A stretch of 16,461 nucleotides of DNA from Sulfurimonas sp. (GCA_026988735.1 JALSKR010000261.1:1-16461); one strand, 5' to 3'; positions 8,468-15,641 are shown, counted from the stretch's first letter. Made by a program: numbers and translations. The notes: generated from the sequence alone by a model not told the origin.

Positions 8468-8736
8468 AAGTGCCAGACCACAGCAAATGTCATAATGTAA
8501 TAAAAAGAGAGGTTACAAGATGCAAGGCAAAAGCTTGAAGGAACTACTAGTAGTTTCAAAAACTTTTAACGCTGTCAGATTGTGGTCTCTCTTTTTACCC
8601 GAAGGGCAAGTTTTTAAAAGGCTCATTTTCTGCGTTGAATTTCACTCAACAATGCTAGTATTGCTAAGTAAAACTCGCCTTGAAACTAAACCTTTTAAAA
8701 ATTGTTACATATGATATTTACTATGGTCTGGCACTT
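8468..8736. repeat. 269-nt structured element with terminal inverted repeats (MITE-like or structured RNA)
   Basis: The outer arms pair 8468-8500 with 8705-8736: the first 13 bp (AAGTGCCAGACCA) are perfect, and the whole arm has about 30 pairs, two mismatches and one bulge. Directly inside, 8501-8517 pairs fully with 8581-8597 (17 bp, three G-U on the plus strand). CCCGAAGGG at 8598-8606 forms a tiny hairpin. Then 8609-8621 pairs with 8691-8703 (13 bp, one G-U). The helices abut almost without spacers, giving a four-way junction. Each long arm carries a CTAG-centred palindrome (8542-8555 perfect, 8650-8663 near-perfect). No transposase, no significant ORF and no clear target-site duplication were found. 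It may be a non-autonomous mobile repeat, a structured RNA or a leader; only one copy is in the window. Confidence 0.75.
8492..8497 (-). promoter_or_regulatory. Candidate rpmB promoter inside the element's left arm
   Basis: On the minus strand the arm reads TTACATTATGAC, giving a -10-like CATTAT about 48 nt before the rpmB ATG, with the T-rich CTCTTTTTATTA just upstream. No other -10-like hexamer lies closer to rpmB. If used, the element supplies the promoter for rpmB-kch-argJ. The hexamer is imperfect. Confidence 0.35.
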
Positions 8737-8872
8737 AAAGTTGCGAATTGTATCAAATTAAAGCAAAACTGCAACTTAAGCCTGTTTGATTTTTTTGATA
8801 ATAAATTTTCTTTATTTGAATTTTATCTTATTCTAGTTAAAATATACAACATTCAACATAAAGCAGTAAAAT
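8737..8872 (+). other. Intergenic DNA between the element and the HDOD gene
   Basis: Very AT-rich. AAGTTGC at 8738-8744 and GCAACTT at 8771-8777 form a 7-bp inverted repeat with a long loop. Alternatively ATCAAA (8752-8757) pairs with TTTGAT (8785-8790), which runs straight into a T tract to 8796 and could be a weak terminator for plus-strand transcription through the element. Candidate -10 sequences for the downstream gene lie at 8838-8848. No gene is seen. Confidence 0.4.
8838..8848 (+). promoter_or_regulatory. Candidate -10 region for the HDOD/CheX operon
   Basis: The overlapping hexamers TAAAAT (8838-8843) and TATACA (8843-8848) lie 25-35 nt before the TTG start at 8873, after a long T-rich run. 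There is no clear -35. This is a weak call based on position and composition. Confidence 0.35.
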
Positions 8873-9670
8873 TTGATTACAATACAACAAATAGACTCAT
8901 TTATAGAAAAAATACCGCCATCACCAAAAATTCTACAAGAGACACTCTCTTTACTCAATCAGGGAGAACTGATAAAAGCGGCAAAAGTGGCACAGAATGA
9001 TTCTGCTCTGAATGCTTACTTAAAAGAGCTTGTCAATAAACCTGTTTATGGATTCAAAAATGAAATAAATGAAATTTCTCAAATTTTTGGCATTCTTGGT
9101 GTATCCGGTTCACAACAGGCGGCGTATAACTATATGATCTCGCTGCTCTCTCCCGCCAAATGGAAACTCTTCAAACTGAACAAATCCTCTTTTTATGATT
9201 TACAGGCCGGACTCTCTGCTGAGTGGCAAAAAATCACTACCTACTTAAAGATTAAGGATAAAGATGTTCAAAGTGCCGTTGCTTTGCTTCCTGCAAGTAT
9301 TATAGTGTCAGAAGCACTTTTTTGTGAAAGACTCAACGATGTAAAACTTCTTAGAAGTGTTGATGAGATTGACCTTAATACAATTTTGCAAAGACTGTGC
9401 AGTATGGATTTGTTTGACATATCCCAAAGAATTGCTCAAAAATGGGAAATGCCTCAAAAAATTGCCGGTATCATTCAGGCATCTTCCGGTGTCAAACCCT
9501 CTGCAGATGAAACAACTGATTTACTCGGAAAATGGATGCACCTGCTCCTTTTTTACACCTTGTCAAAACCTGCTTATATAGAAGCCGGGTTAAATGACTT
9601 TATAGACTTTCAGATTGACTATGTAAGTGATATCTATGAAGATTTTACAAAACTGATGGAGATTTCATGA
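8873..9670 (+). CDS. HDOD-domain protein
   Basis: 265 residues that fit the HDOD signalling domain. The N-terminal part has IEKIPPSPKILQETLSLL, then the NDSALNAYLKELVNKPVYGF block (42-61) and an IFGILGVSG segment (71-79). The C-terminal part has KWEMPQKIAGIIQASSG, the position where many HDOD proteins have W-LP-ai-HH; here the histidines are absent, so phosphohydrolase activity is unlikely. The only usable start is TTG at 8873, two codons after an in-frame stop and with no good Shine-Dalgarno. HDOD proteins usually act as signalling partners, but the partner here is unknown. The stop overlaps the next gene's ATG by 4 nt, so the two are coupled. Confidence 0.75.
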   Translation: MITIQQIDSFIEKIPPSPKILQETLSLLNQGELIKAAKVAQNDSALNAYLKELVNKPVYGFKNEINEISQIFGILGVSGSQQAAYNYMISLLSPAKWKLFKLNKSSFYDLQAGLSAEWQKITTYLKIKDKDVQSAVALLPASIIVSEALFCERLNDVKLLRSVDEIDLNTILQRLCSMDLFDISQRIAQKWEMPQKIAGIIQASSGVKPSADETTDLLGKWMHLLLFYTLSKPAYIEAGLNDFIDFQIDYVSDIYEDFTKLMEIS

Positions 9671-11061
9671 GAGCGGTAATAAGAGACGGTATCGGAGTGT
9701 TTCATCCTCAAGGATTTTTGGACGGATCTTCAGGAAGTTCATTTTTAAGTATAGAAGATATAGATGCAACCCTCAAAAGCAATGCTTCCATGATTTTGGT
9801 TTCATTAAAAAAGGTCATTTTTTTCAACAGAAACGGACTGGACACCTTTGTGAAAATGTTTCAAAAAGTCAGAAGTGAAAATCATATCATCGTTGGTTTT
9901 TGCGATTATGACAAAAAAAAATATGATGCTTTTAAAAAATTTTATAATAATGATTTAACTTTTTCGCTCTTTAAAACCCAGGAAATTGCCTCTCTTTTTG
10001 CTGATGGCTTTAAAGAAAAAAACAAAAATGTTCTCCTCTACAGTGAGGACAAGTCACAAAGAGCAGCTTTGGCTATTGAATTACATGACAACGGGCACAA
10101 TCCCATAGTCGCACAAACACAAGAAGAGTTTGTGCAAAAAACCAAGGTTAAAGGTGCTTATGATGTCATAATAGAAAATACCTATCTTGGACAAACGGGA
10201 CAAAAAGTTGCAACAAGAGTAACCGGCAATGCTATAATTTATACAGTATCCTCTTTTTTAGATGCTGAAATTGGCAATACCTTTAATGTTGCTTACCATA
10301 ACAATTCTTTAAATGTAGGCTTTCGGCTTTTCATATTTGATGCCTACAAAGTAGTCAGCATGAATATTCATGCATTAAACTTCTTTTCAAAACTCGCATC
10401 TTCTTCTGCAGAATACAATGCTACAATCTGTTTTGTAGGTATGTCTTTTGACAAAACACCCCTTGCTTTTAAAGAAACACTTGAAGATGCCGGCATTATG
10501 TTTTTTGCACAGATGGATGATATTTTACAAAATAAAAAGCTTTTAGAAGAACTCGGAGCCAGCAGTATGGCTGCTGTAAAAAACAAACGTGCACTCAATA
10601 AAGTTCTCGTAACAGAACTGCCAAGATTTATCGATGCAGCTGTAACCACTATAGAGATGATGACAAACTCAAAAGCAGTGAAAGATGCAGCAAAAGTAGA
10701 CAAAATTGAAATTCCCGATAAAGACGACAAAATAGCAAGTTCTATAGGTTTTTACGGAGATATTGACGGCATGGTCATGCTTGTTTTTCCGCTTGGTATA
10801 GCAAAAAAGGCATGTGAACTGCTCATAGGCGAAAGTACGGATGACAAAGAACTGATCCTGGATACCTTGGCCGAACTTGTCAATATTGTCGGAGGTAAAG
10901 TAAAAACACTTTTGGCTGATGAGCACATCAGTGTAGACATCACCCTTCCAAGAACATACCATAATGTTGACGGACTGCTTGAGGTTGCTGCAGGGAAAAA
11001 AGGTGTTCAGGTTGATTTATCCTTTGACAATGACAAGTTTTTGTTTTTCTTAACAAGATAA
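9667..11061 (+). CDS. STAS-like / degenerate receiver / CheX-type phosphatase fusion protein
   Basis: 464 residues. Residues 1-110 resemble a STAS fold (VFHPQGFLDG, then the FFNRNGLDTFVKMF helix). Residues about 120-200 resemble a response-regulator receiver: NVLLYSEDKSQRAAL in the first strand and helix, and AYDVIIEN where the phospho-acceptor Asp is expected, which is Glu170 or Asn171 here. Residues about 225-300 may be a second STAS-like unit. Residues 315-464 match CheX, with helix LPRFIDAAVTTIEMM and the active-site ExxN as Glu403 and Asn406 in ELVNIVGG. CheX proteins dephosphorylate CheY-P. The ATGA overlap couples it to the HDOD gene. The CheX call is firm; the other domain calls are inferred from pattern only. 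Confidence 0.72.
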   Translation: MRAVIRDGIGVFHPQGFLDGSSGSSFLSIEDIDATLKSNASMILVSLKKVIFFNRNGLDTFVKMFQKVRSENHIIVGFCDYDKKKYDAFKKFYNNDLTFSLFKTQEIASLFADGFKEKNKNVLLYSEDKSQRAALAIELHDNGHNPIVAQTQEEFVQKTKVKGAYDVIIENTYLGQTGQKVATRVTGNAIIYTVSSFLDAEIGNTFNVAYHNNSLNVGFRLFIFDAYKVVSMNIHALNFFSKLASSSAEYNATICFVGMSFDKTPLAFKETLEDAGIMFFAQMDDILQNKKLLEELGASSMAAVKNKRALNKVLVTELPRFIDAAVTTIEMMTNSKAVKDAAKVDKIEIPDKDDKIASSIGFYGDIDGMVMLVFPLGIAKKACELLIGESTDDKELILDTLAELVNIVGGKVKTLLADEHISVDITLPRTYHNVDGLLEVAAGKKGVQVDLSFDNDKFLFFLTR

Positions 11062-11075
11062 AAGCTACTCTGGAT

Positions 11076-11081
11076 TATAAT
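11076..11081 (+). promoter_or_regulatory. Candidate -10 box for rpe-trpF-dnaQ
   Basis: A perfect TATAAT, preceded by TGGAT, lies 25 nt before the rpe ATG in the 44-nt gap after the CheX-fusion gene. It suggests that rpe-trpF-dnaQ has its own promoter rather than depending only on read-through. Confidence 0.55.
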
Positions 11082-11105
11082 TGCACAATAAATTAAAGGA
11101 ACATA

Positions 11106-11747
11106 ATGCAAGTAGCTCCCAGTATTCTCTCAGCAGACTTTGGAAATTTGGCACGTGATGTACAAGAGATATGTAAAGCGGGATGTGATCTGGTACATGT
11201 AGATGTCATGGACGGACATTTTGTACCCAACCTGACAATAGGACCGGTTGTGGTCTCAGCAGTTGCCAAAGCTGCAACAAAACCGCTTGACATTCATCTT
11301 ATGGTACAAAATAATACATTTTTTGTTGAACTTTTCGCACCGCTAAAGCCTCAGTATATCTCTTTTCACATTGAAGAGGAGAAACATCCGCACAGACTTA
11401 TACAAAAAATTCGTTCTCTTGGAATCAAGCCCTGTATTGTACTTAATCCCAATACTATTCCCGAAGAGCTTGAATATCTTCTTGCTGATTTGGATATGGT
11501 ACTTCTAATGAGTGTCAACCCGGGTTTTGGCGGACAGAGTTTTATAGATTCTGTACTTCCTAAAGCAAAAAAACTCGATGCTATGAGAAAAAGGCTCAAT
11601 CCTGCATGTCTCATACAGGTGGACGGCGGGGTAAGTGATAAAAACATCCATACACTCAAAGAAGCCGGTGTAGATGTTGTTGTTGCGGGAAGCTATGTTT
11701 TTAAACACGAAGACAGAGCCAAAGCGATAAAGAGTCTTCAGATATAA
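11106..11747 (+). CDS. rpe: Ribulose-phosphate 3-epimerase
   Basis: Interconverts ribulose 5-phosphate and xylulose 5-phosphate in the pentose phosphate and Calvin-type pathways. The 213-residue (beta/alpha)8 protein starts MQVAPSILSADF. Metal ligands and catalytic residues are in place: His31 and Asp33 (HVDVMDGHFVPN), His64 (DIHLMV) and Asp173 (QVDGGV). The phosphate-binding MSVNPGFGGQSF is at 135-146. AAAGGAA precedes the ATG. The stop codon shares one base with the trpF start (TAATG). Confidence 0.97.
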   Translation: MQVAPSILSADFGNLARDVQEICKAGCDLVHVDVMDGHFVPNLTIGPVVVSAVAKAATKPLDIHLMVQNNTFFVELFAPLKPQYISFHIEEEKHPHRLIQKIRSLGIKPCIVLNPNTIPEELEYLLADLDMVLLMSVNPGFGGQSFIDSVLPKAKKLDAMRKRLNPACLIQVDGGVSDKNIHTLKEAGVDVVVAGSYVFKHEDRAKAIKSLQI

Positions 11748-12331
11748 TGCGTACAAAAATCTGCGGTATAACCTCATATGAAGATGCAATGGTAGCGATT
11801 GATGCCGGAGCCGATGCACTCGGATTTGTATTTTATGAAAAATCCCTACGATTCTTGACACCCTTGCAAGCCAAGGAAATTATTCATAAGCTTCCTCCCT
11901 TTGTTGAGAAAGTAGCACTCTTTGTCAATGTCGATGCACAAACAGTCAATACTACATGTAAAGAGGTTGGCGCAACACTTGCCCAGATTCATTTTGAAGC
12001 AGACAAGGCATTTTATGACGCACTTGAAGTCCCTTATATCAAAGTAGTACGAGCGCAAAAGAAGGAAGATATACTCCGATATGCTGATGAGTACAGACTT
12101 GTTGATGCCTACTGTGAAGCATACGGCGGTGCCGGAAAACAGCTGAATGCAGAATGGTTTGAAGGAATTGAGTGTTCTAAAATAATCCTGGCAGGCGGAT
12201 TAAACCCCGACAATATACAGGCCCTGAAAAAATATGGTTTTTACGCTTTTGATGTCAGCAGCGGTGTAGAAATATCGCATGGTAAAAAAGATGCAGCAAA
12301 AGTAAGAGAGTTTATACAGAATGCTCACTGA
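11747..12331 (+). CDS. trpF: Phosphoribosylanthranilate isomerase
   Basis: Catalyses the Amadori rearrangement of phosphoribosylanthranilate in tryptophan synthesis. At 194 residues it is normal for a stand-alone TrpF. The catalytic cysteine is Cys6 (KICGIT) and the acid Asp120 (LVDAYCEAYGGAGK). The phosphate-binding ILAGGLNPDN and the closing FDVSSGVE are present. The usual QLHG segment reads QIHFEAD. It sits away from other trp genes, between rpe and dnaQ, overlapping rpe by 1 nt and dnaQ by 11 nt, so translation is coupled. Confidence 0.95.
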   Translation: MRTKICGITSYEDAMVAIDAGADALGFVFYEKSLRFLTPLQAKEIIHKLPPFVEKVALFVNVDAQTVNTTCKEVGATLAQIHFEADKAFYDALEVPYIKVVRAQKKEDILRYADEYRLVDAYCEAYGGAGKQLNAEWFEGIECSKIILAGGLNPDNIQALKKYGFYAFDVSSGVEISHGKKDAAKVREFIQNAH

Positions 12332-13127
12332 TAATTTTAATCTCGATGCCAAAAGTATTTCACGGCTCTCCTCACGCGGACTCTCTTTAAAAACACTCAA
12401 AGAGCAACTCAACGAAGAACTCGAACTTTCCATAGAACTATGGAAAGCACAGGGTTTACATGTAGTCAAACACCAGGGATATTACTATTTTGATACAAAA
12501 TTCATCCCTGTCCATCAGGCAGAATTTTGTATTGTTGATATCGAAACAAACGGTTCAAAAATAGAAAAACACCAAATCATTGAACTTGCTGCCATAAAAG
12601 TAAAAAACGGACTGATAATAGACAGGTTTGAATCTTTGGTTCATACAAAAGAGATTAATCCTCATATTACAGAGATAACAGGTATAGCCGCTGATGATAC
12701 AACAAATGCGCCTCCGCTCAAAGATGTCCTGCAGCGATTTAAACTTTTTTTGGGCAATGCCGTATTTGTTGCACATGATGTCAAATTTGATTACAGCTTT
12801 ATATCAAAAAGCCTGCAAAAAATCGGTTTGGAACCGCTGTTAAACAGAAGTCTCTGCTCTCTTGCCCTGGCTGAGAGAACTATTGTCTCTTACAGATATG
12901 CGCTTTCTTATCTGAATGAAACACTGCAATTAAACCCGGAGGCAAGGCATCACAGAGCCATGAGTGATGTAATTACAACCTATGGACTGTTTTTACTAAG
13001 CCTGGAAAATTTAGATGAAGATATAAAAACGGTGGAAGATTTAATTAAGTTTTCCAAAGAGGCTCCAAGGCTGAAGCGTCCGAAATTCGACCCTCTTTTA
13101 GAGTTGAAAAGAGAGGAAGAAGAGTAA
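12321..13127 (+). CDS. dnaQ: DnaQ-family 3'-5' exonuclease (DNA polymerase III epsilon-like)
   Basis: 268 residues with a DEDDh exonuclease domain. Asp73 and Glu75 are in VDIETNG (motif I), Asp157 in HDVKFDY (motif II), and His211 and Asp216 in HHRAMSD (motif III). It probably proofreads for DNA polymerase III. About 65 residues of charged, helical sequence precede the nuclease domain, longer than in E. coli epsilon, and the C-terminus is acidic and basic (ELKREEEE). It starts inside the trpF end. It meets accA tail to tail with 2 nt between the stops. Placement near rpe matches what I recall from C. jejuni. A repair nuclease of the same family cannot be excluded. Confidence 0.88.
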   Translation: MLTDNFNLDAKSISRLSSRGLSLKTLKEQLNEELELSIELWKAQGLHVVKHQGYYYFDTKFIPVHQAEFCIVDIETNGSKIEKHQIIELAAIKVKNGLIIDRFESLVHTKEINPHITEITGIAADDTTNAPPLKDVLQRFKLFLGNAVFVAHDVKFDYSFISKSLQKIGLEPLLNRSLCSLALAERTIVSYRYALSYLNETLQLNPEARHHRAMSDVITTYGLFLLSLENLDEDIKTVEDLIKFSKEAPRLKRPKFDPLLELKREEEE

Positions 13128-13138
13128 GACTACTCTTT
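13119..13138. terminator. Small hairpin across the convergent dnaQ and accA stop codons
   Basis: AAGAGTA (13120-13126) and TACTCTT (13131-13137) form a 7-bp stem with a 4-nt loop, extended by one G-U pair. It contains the dnaQ TAA and the accA TAG. Neither strand has a T run after the stem and the stem is AT-rich, so it is at best a weak bidirectional terminator. Confidence 0.3.
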
Positions 13139-14065
13139 AAAAGCGCCTGGTTTTGTAAGTTTTGCATAACGTGCTGCCATTCGCTCTTCCTCGCTCATGG
13201 CTTTTAGTTCGTCTACTTTTTGCAAAAAGTACTCTTTAAGGACCTGTGCTGCTTTTTCTTTTTCTCTGTGTGCCCCAATCAAAGGCTCATCTATGATATC
13301 ATCAATCAAATCAAGCTCTTTTAAATCTGCACTGGTAATTTTAAGTGCGTTTGTAGCAGTTTCTACTTTTTTAGGGTCATTCCACAGAATTGCAGCACAA
13401 CCCTCAGGTGAAATAACACTGAATATGGAATAACGCATCATTGCAAATTTATCGGCAACACCGATGGCAAGAGCACCACCGGAACCACCCTCTCCTATAA
13501 CAATAGAGACCGTAGGAATTTTCAACTCTGCAAGTTCGAGCAGATTTCTGGCAATTGCCTCACTCTGATTTCTCTCTTCTGCCCCTATACCTGGGTAGGC
13601 ACCCGGAGTATCTACAAGCATAAGAAGCGGGATATCAAACTTTTCTGCTAATTTGGCGGCACGGAGTGCTTTTCTGTAACCTTCAGGATGCGGCATACCA
13701 AAATTTCGCTTGAGCTTGTTTTTTGTTCCGCGCCCTTTTTGCTCACCGATTACCATAACTTTTTGATTGTCAATATAGCCAATATAACAAAGAATAGCGG
13801 CATCATCACGGAAATGTCTGTCTCCGTGAATTTCATACTTGTCTCTCATAATAAGATTAATATAATCAAGCGCATATGGACGGTCAAGATGGCGTGCCAG
13901 TTGAAGCTTTTGAAAGTCAGAAAGATTTTTGTATATCTTTGTAACTTCTTTGTCTAATTTCTTTTTTAACTCTTCAACTGCGCCTTGATCATGACGAACC
14001 TGTGCAGAGATTATATCTTCTTGAATAGCTTTTATTTTATATTCAAAGTCTAAGTATGTAGCCAA
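13130..14065 (-). CDS. accA: Acetyl-CoA carboxylase carboxyltransferase subunit alpha
   Basis: With AccD it transfers CO2 from carboxybiotin to acetyl-CoA, making malonyl-CoA for fatty-acid synthesis. The 311 residues are typical in length. Seen are the N-terminal helical part, [12 protein letters not shown] (58-69), HGDR (80-83), GRGTK, the VDTPGAYPG motif (151-159) and [12 protein letters not shown] (191-202), which belong to the crotonase-fold CoA and oxyanion site. The start is TTG at 14065, with AAGGA 6 nt upstream. It is the last gene of fabG-acpP-fabF-accA, 16 nt after fabF. Confidence 0.97.
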   Translation of the reverse strand: MATYLDFEYKIKAIQEDIISAQVRHDQGAVEELKKKLDKEVTKIYKNLSDFQKLQLARHLDRPYALDYINLIMRDKYEIHGDRHFRDDAAILCYIGYIDNQKVMVIGEQKGRGTKNKLKRNFGMPHPEGYRKALRAAKLAEKFDIPLLMLVDTPGAYPGIGAEERNQSEAIARNLLELAELKIPTVSIVIGEGGSGGALAIGVADKFAMMRYSIFSVISPEGCAAILWNDPKKVETATNALKITSADLKELDLIDDIIDEPLIGAHREKEKAAQVLKEYFLQKVDELKAMSEEERMAARYAKLTKPGAFKE

Positions 14066-14081
14066 ATTAAATCCTTGTCAA

Positions 14082-15299
14082 TTAGATTTTTTTGAATATA
14101 AGAACGCCGTTTGTTCCGCCAAAACCAAATGAGTTACTCATAACAATGTTTAAATCTGCTTTTCTTGCACCCTCGGTAACATAATCCAAGTCACAGTTTT
14201 CATCAGGTGTTTCATAGTTGATTGTCGGAGGGATGATACCGTCTCGCATAGCCATCAAACATGTAACAGCCTCTATACCGCCTGCTGCACCAAGACAGTG
14301 ACCGATCTGCCCTTTGATGGAACTCATCGGAGGACAGTTTTCTTTTCCGCCTAAAAGATCTTTCAGCGCTGCTGTTTCATTTTTGTCATTCACCGGTGTA
14401 CTGGTTCCATGTGCATTCACATAGTCAAGTTTTGGTTCGCCCGCCATTTTATAAGCAGCTTTCATCGCACGGGCAGGACCGTCAAGTGAAGGAGTTGTGA
14501 TGTGATTTGCATCACCACTTTCACCAAAACCGATAATTTCACCATATATTTTTGCACCGCGTGCCACAGCGTCTTCATATGTTTCCAAAACAAGTGCCGC
14601 TGCACCCTCACCCATTACAAAACCGTCACGATTTGCGTCAAAAGGACGGGATGCATGTTTAGGATCATCATTTCTCGTTGAGAGTGCTTTCATAGCGGCA
14701 AATCCTCCAACACCCACACCTGTTATAGCAGATTCTGCTGAAACAACCAGCATTTTATCTGCACCACCGCATATAATAGTTTTCACTGCTTCACTGATTG
14801 CATGTGTTCCTGCCGCACAGGCCGTTACACTTGAAAGATTCGGTCCCTTTGTTCCGTGTTCTATAGAAACAAATCCTCCCAACATATTTACAAGTGCCCC
14901 GGGAATAAAAAACGGAGAAATTCTTCTCGGTCCGCGTGTTTCTAAAATAACAGAACTTTTCTCAATTGAAGGAAGCCCACCGATTCCTGAACCTGCACTG
15001 ATTCCGAATCGTTCCATGTCTGTATCTTCAGGAAGTGCAGCATCTTCCATCGCTTCTTGGGCAGCTTTGAGTCCAAGGTGAATAAATCTGTCTGCTTTTT
15101 TTACTTCTTTTGGAGGCATAACAGATGCCGGATCAAAGTCCTTGACTTCTCCGGCAATTTTTACACTGAATTTTTCAGGGTCAAATATAGTGATAGTATC
15201 AATTCCACATTCACCATCACATATCGCTTTAAAGGAACTCTCTTTATCGTGACCTACTGAATTTATCATTCCCAGACCTGTAACTACCACTCTTTTCAT
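14082..15299 (-). CDS. fabF: Beta-ketoacyl-ACP synthase II
   Basis: Condenses malonyl-ACP with acyl-ACP during fatty-acid elongation. The start is the ATG at 15299 (405 residues, MKRVVVTGLGM), with GGAGA 7 nt upstream; a TTG 42 nt further upstream is less likely. The thiolase-fold triad is Cys161 (VTACAAG), His297 (NAHGTSTPVND) and His334 (GQIGHCLGAAG). GFVMGEGAAALVLE and NSFGFGGTNG are also typical. It follows acpP after a 114-nt gap with a hairpin and AT-rich DNA, so it may be partly regulated on its own. Confidence 0.97.
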   Translation of the reverse strand: MKRVVVTGLGMINSVGHDKESSFKAICDGECGIDTITIFDPEKFSVKIAGEVKDFDPASVMPPKEVKKADRFIHLGLKAAQEAMEDAALPEDTDMERFGISAGSGIGGLPSIEKSSVILETRGPRRISPFFIPGALVNMLGGFVSIEHGTKGPNLSSVTACAAGTHAISEAVKTIICGGADKMLVVSAESAITGVGVGGFAAMKALSTRNDDPKHASRPFDANRDGFVMGEGAAALVLETYEDAVARGAKIYGEIIGFGESGDANHITTPSLDGPARAMKAAYKMAGEPKLDYVNAHGTSTPVNDKNETAALKDLLGGKENCPPMSSIKGQIGHCLGAAGGIEAVTCLMAMRDGIIPPTINYETPDENCDLDYVTEGARKADLNIVMSNSFGFGGTNGVLIFKKI

Positions 15300-15373
15300 T
15301 GAATATTCTCCATAAAATAATAAAATACTTTTAAAAATCAATAAAAAAATTAACTATTAAAAATATTTGCTTC

Positions 15374-15396
15374 CAAAGAGATGCAAAACCTCTTTG
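15374..15396 (-). terminator. Hairpin between acpP and fabF
   Basis: CAAAGAG (15374-15380) and CTCTTTG (15390-15396) form a 7-bp stem with a 9-nt loop; on the minus-strand RNA further U-G and U-A pairs extend it to about 11 bp. It starts 18 nt past the acpP stop. A short U-rich stretch follows only after several bases. It could be a partial terminator or an mRNA-stabilising structure that keeps acpP transcript above fabF. Confidence 0.4.
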
Positions 15397-15413
15397 AAAA
15401 ATTAAAAAACTGA

Positions 15414-15641
15414 CTACTTGTTTTCGATATAGTTTACAACATCTTGAACAGTTTGAATCTTTTCAGCTTCATCATCAGGAATCTCGATGTCAAATTTTTC
15501 TTCAAGAGCCATTACCAATTCTACAACATCAAGGCTATCTGCACCTAAATCTTCTACGAATTTTGAATCCGGTTTTACTTCATCTGGGTTAACGCTTAAC
15601 TGCTCAACTACTACTTCTTTAATATCATCTAAAAGTGCCAT
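15414..15641 (-). CDS. acpP: Acyl carrier protein
   Basis: A 75-residue acidic four-helix protein that carries acyl chains on a phosphopantetheine arm during fatty-acid and lipid A synthesis. The attachment site is Ser36 in [20 protein letters not shown] is 7 nt before the ATG. It lies between fabG and fabF and has its own candidate promoter (TATAAT at 15676-15681 on the minus strand), in line with its usual very high expression. Confidence 0.98.
   Translation of the reverse strand: MALLDDIKEVVVEQLSVNPDEVKPDSKFVEDLGADSLDVVELVMALEEKFDIEIPDDEAEKIQTVQDVVNYIENK

Noticed and set aside
8445..8486. N-terminally extended L28
   Set aside because: The extension starts at TTG inside the repeat arm, while [11 protein letters not shown] with AAGGA upstream is the family start.
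8520..8714. A 64-codon open frame inside the structured element (and another at 8680-9000)
   Set aside because: They have no Shine-Dalgarno and no recognisable protein features, and the sequence is explained by inverted repeats; the second overlaps the HDOD gene.
8729..8744. Sigma-54-like TGGCAC ... TTGC at the outer end of the element
   Set aside because: GG and GC are separated by 11 nt instead of the required 10, and TGGCAC is part of the repeat arm on both sides.
8445..8745. Target-site duplication flanking the element
   Set aside because: The flanks (GATATTG on the left, AAAGTTG on the right) show no convincing direct repeat, so transposition cannot be shown from this copy.
15300..15341. 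Upstream TTG start for FabF
   Set aside because: The extra 14 residues are hydrophobic and not family-like; GGAGA precedes the ATG at 15299.
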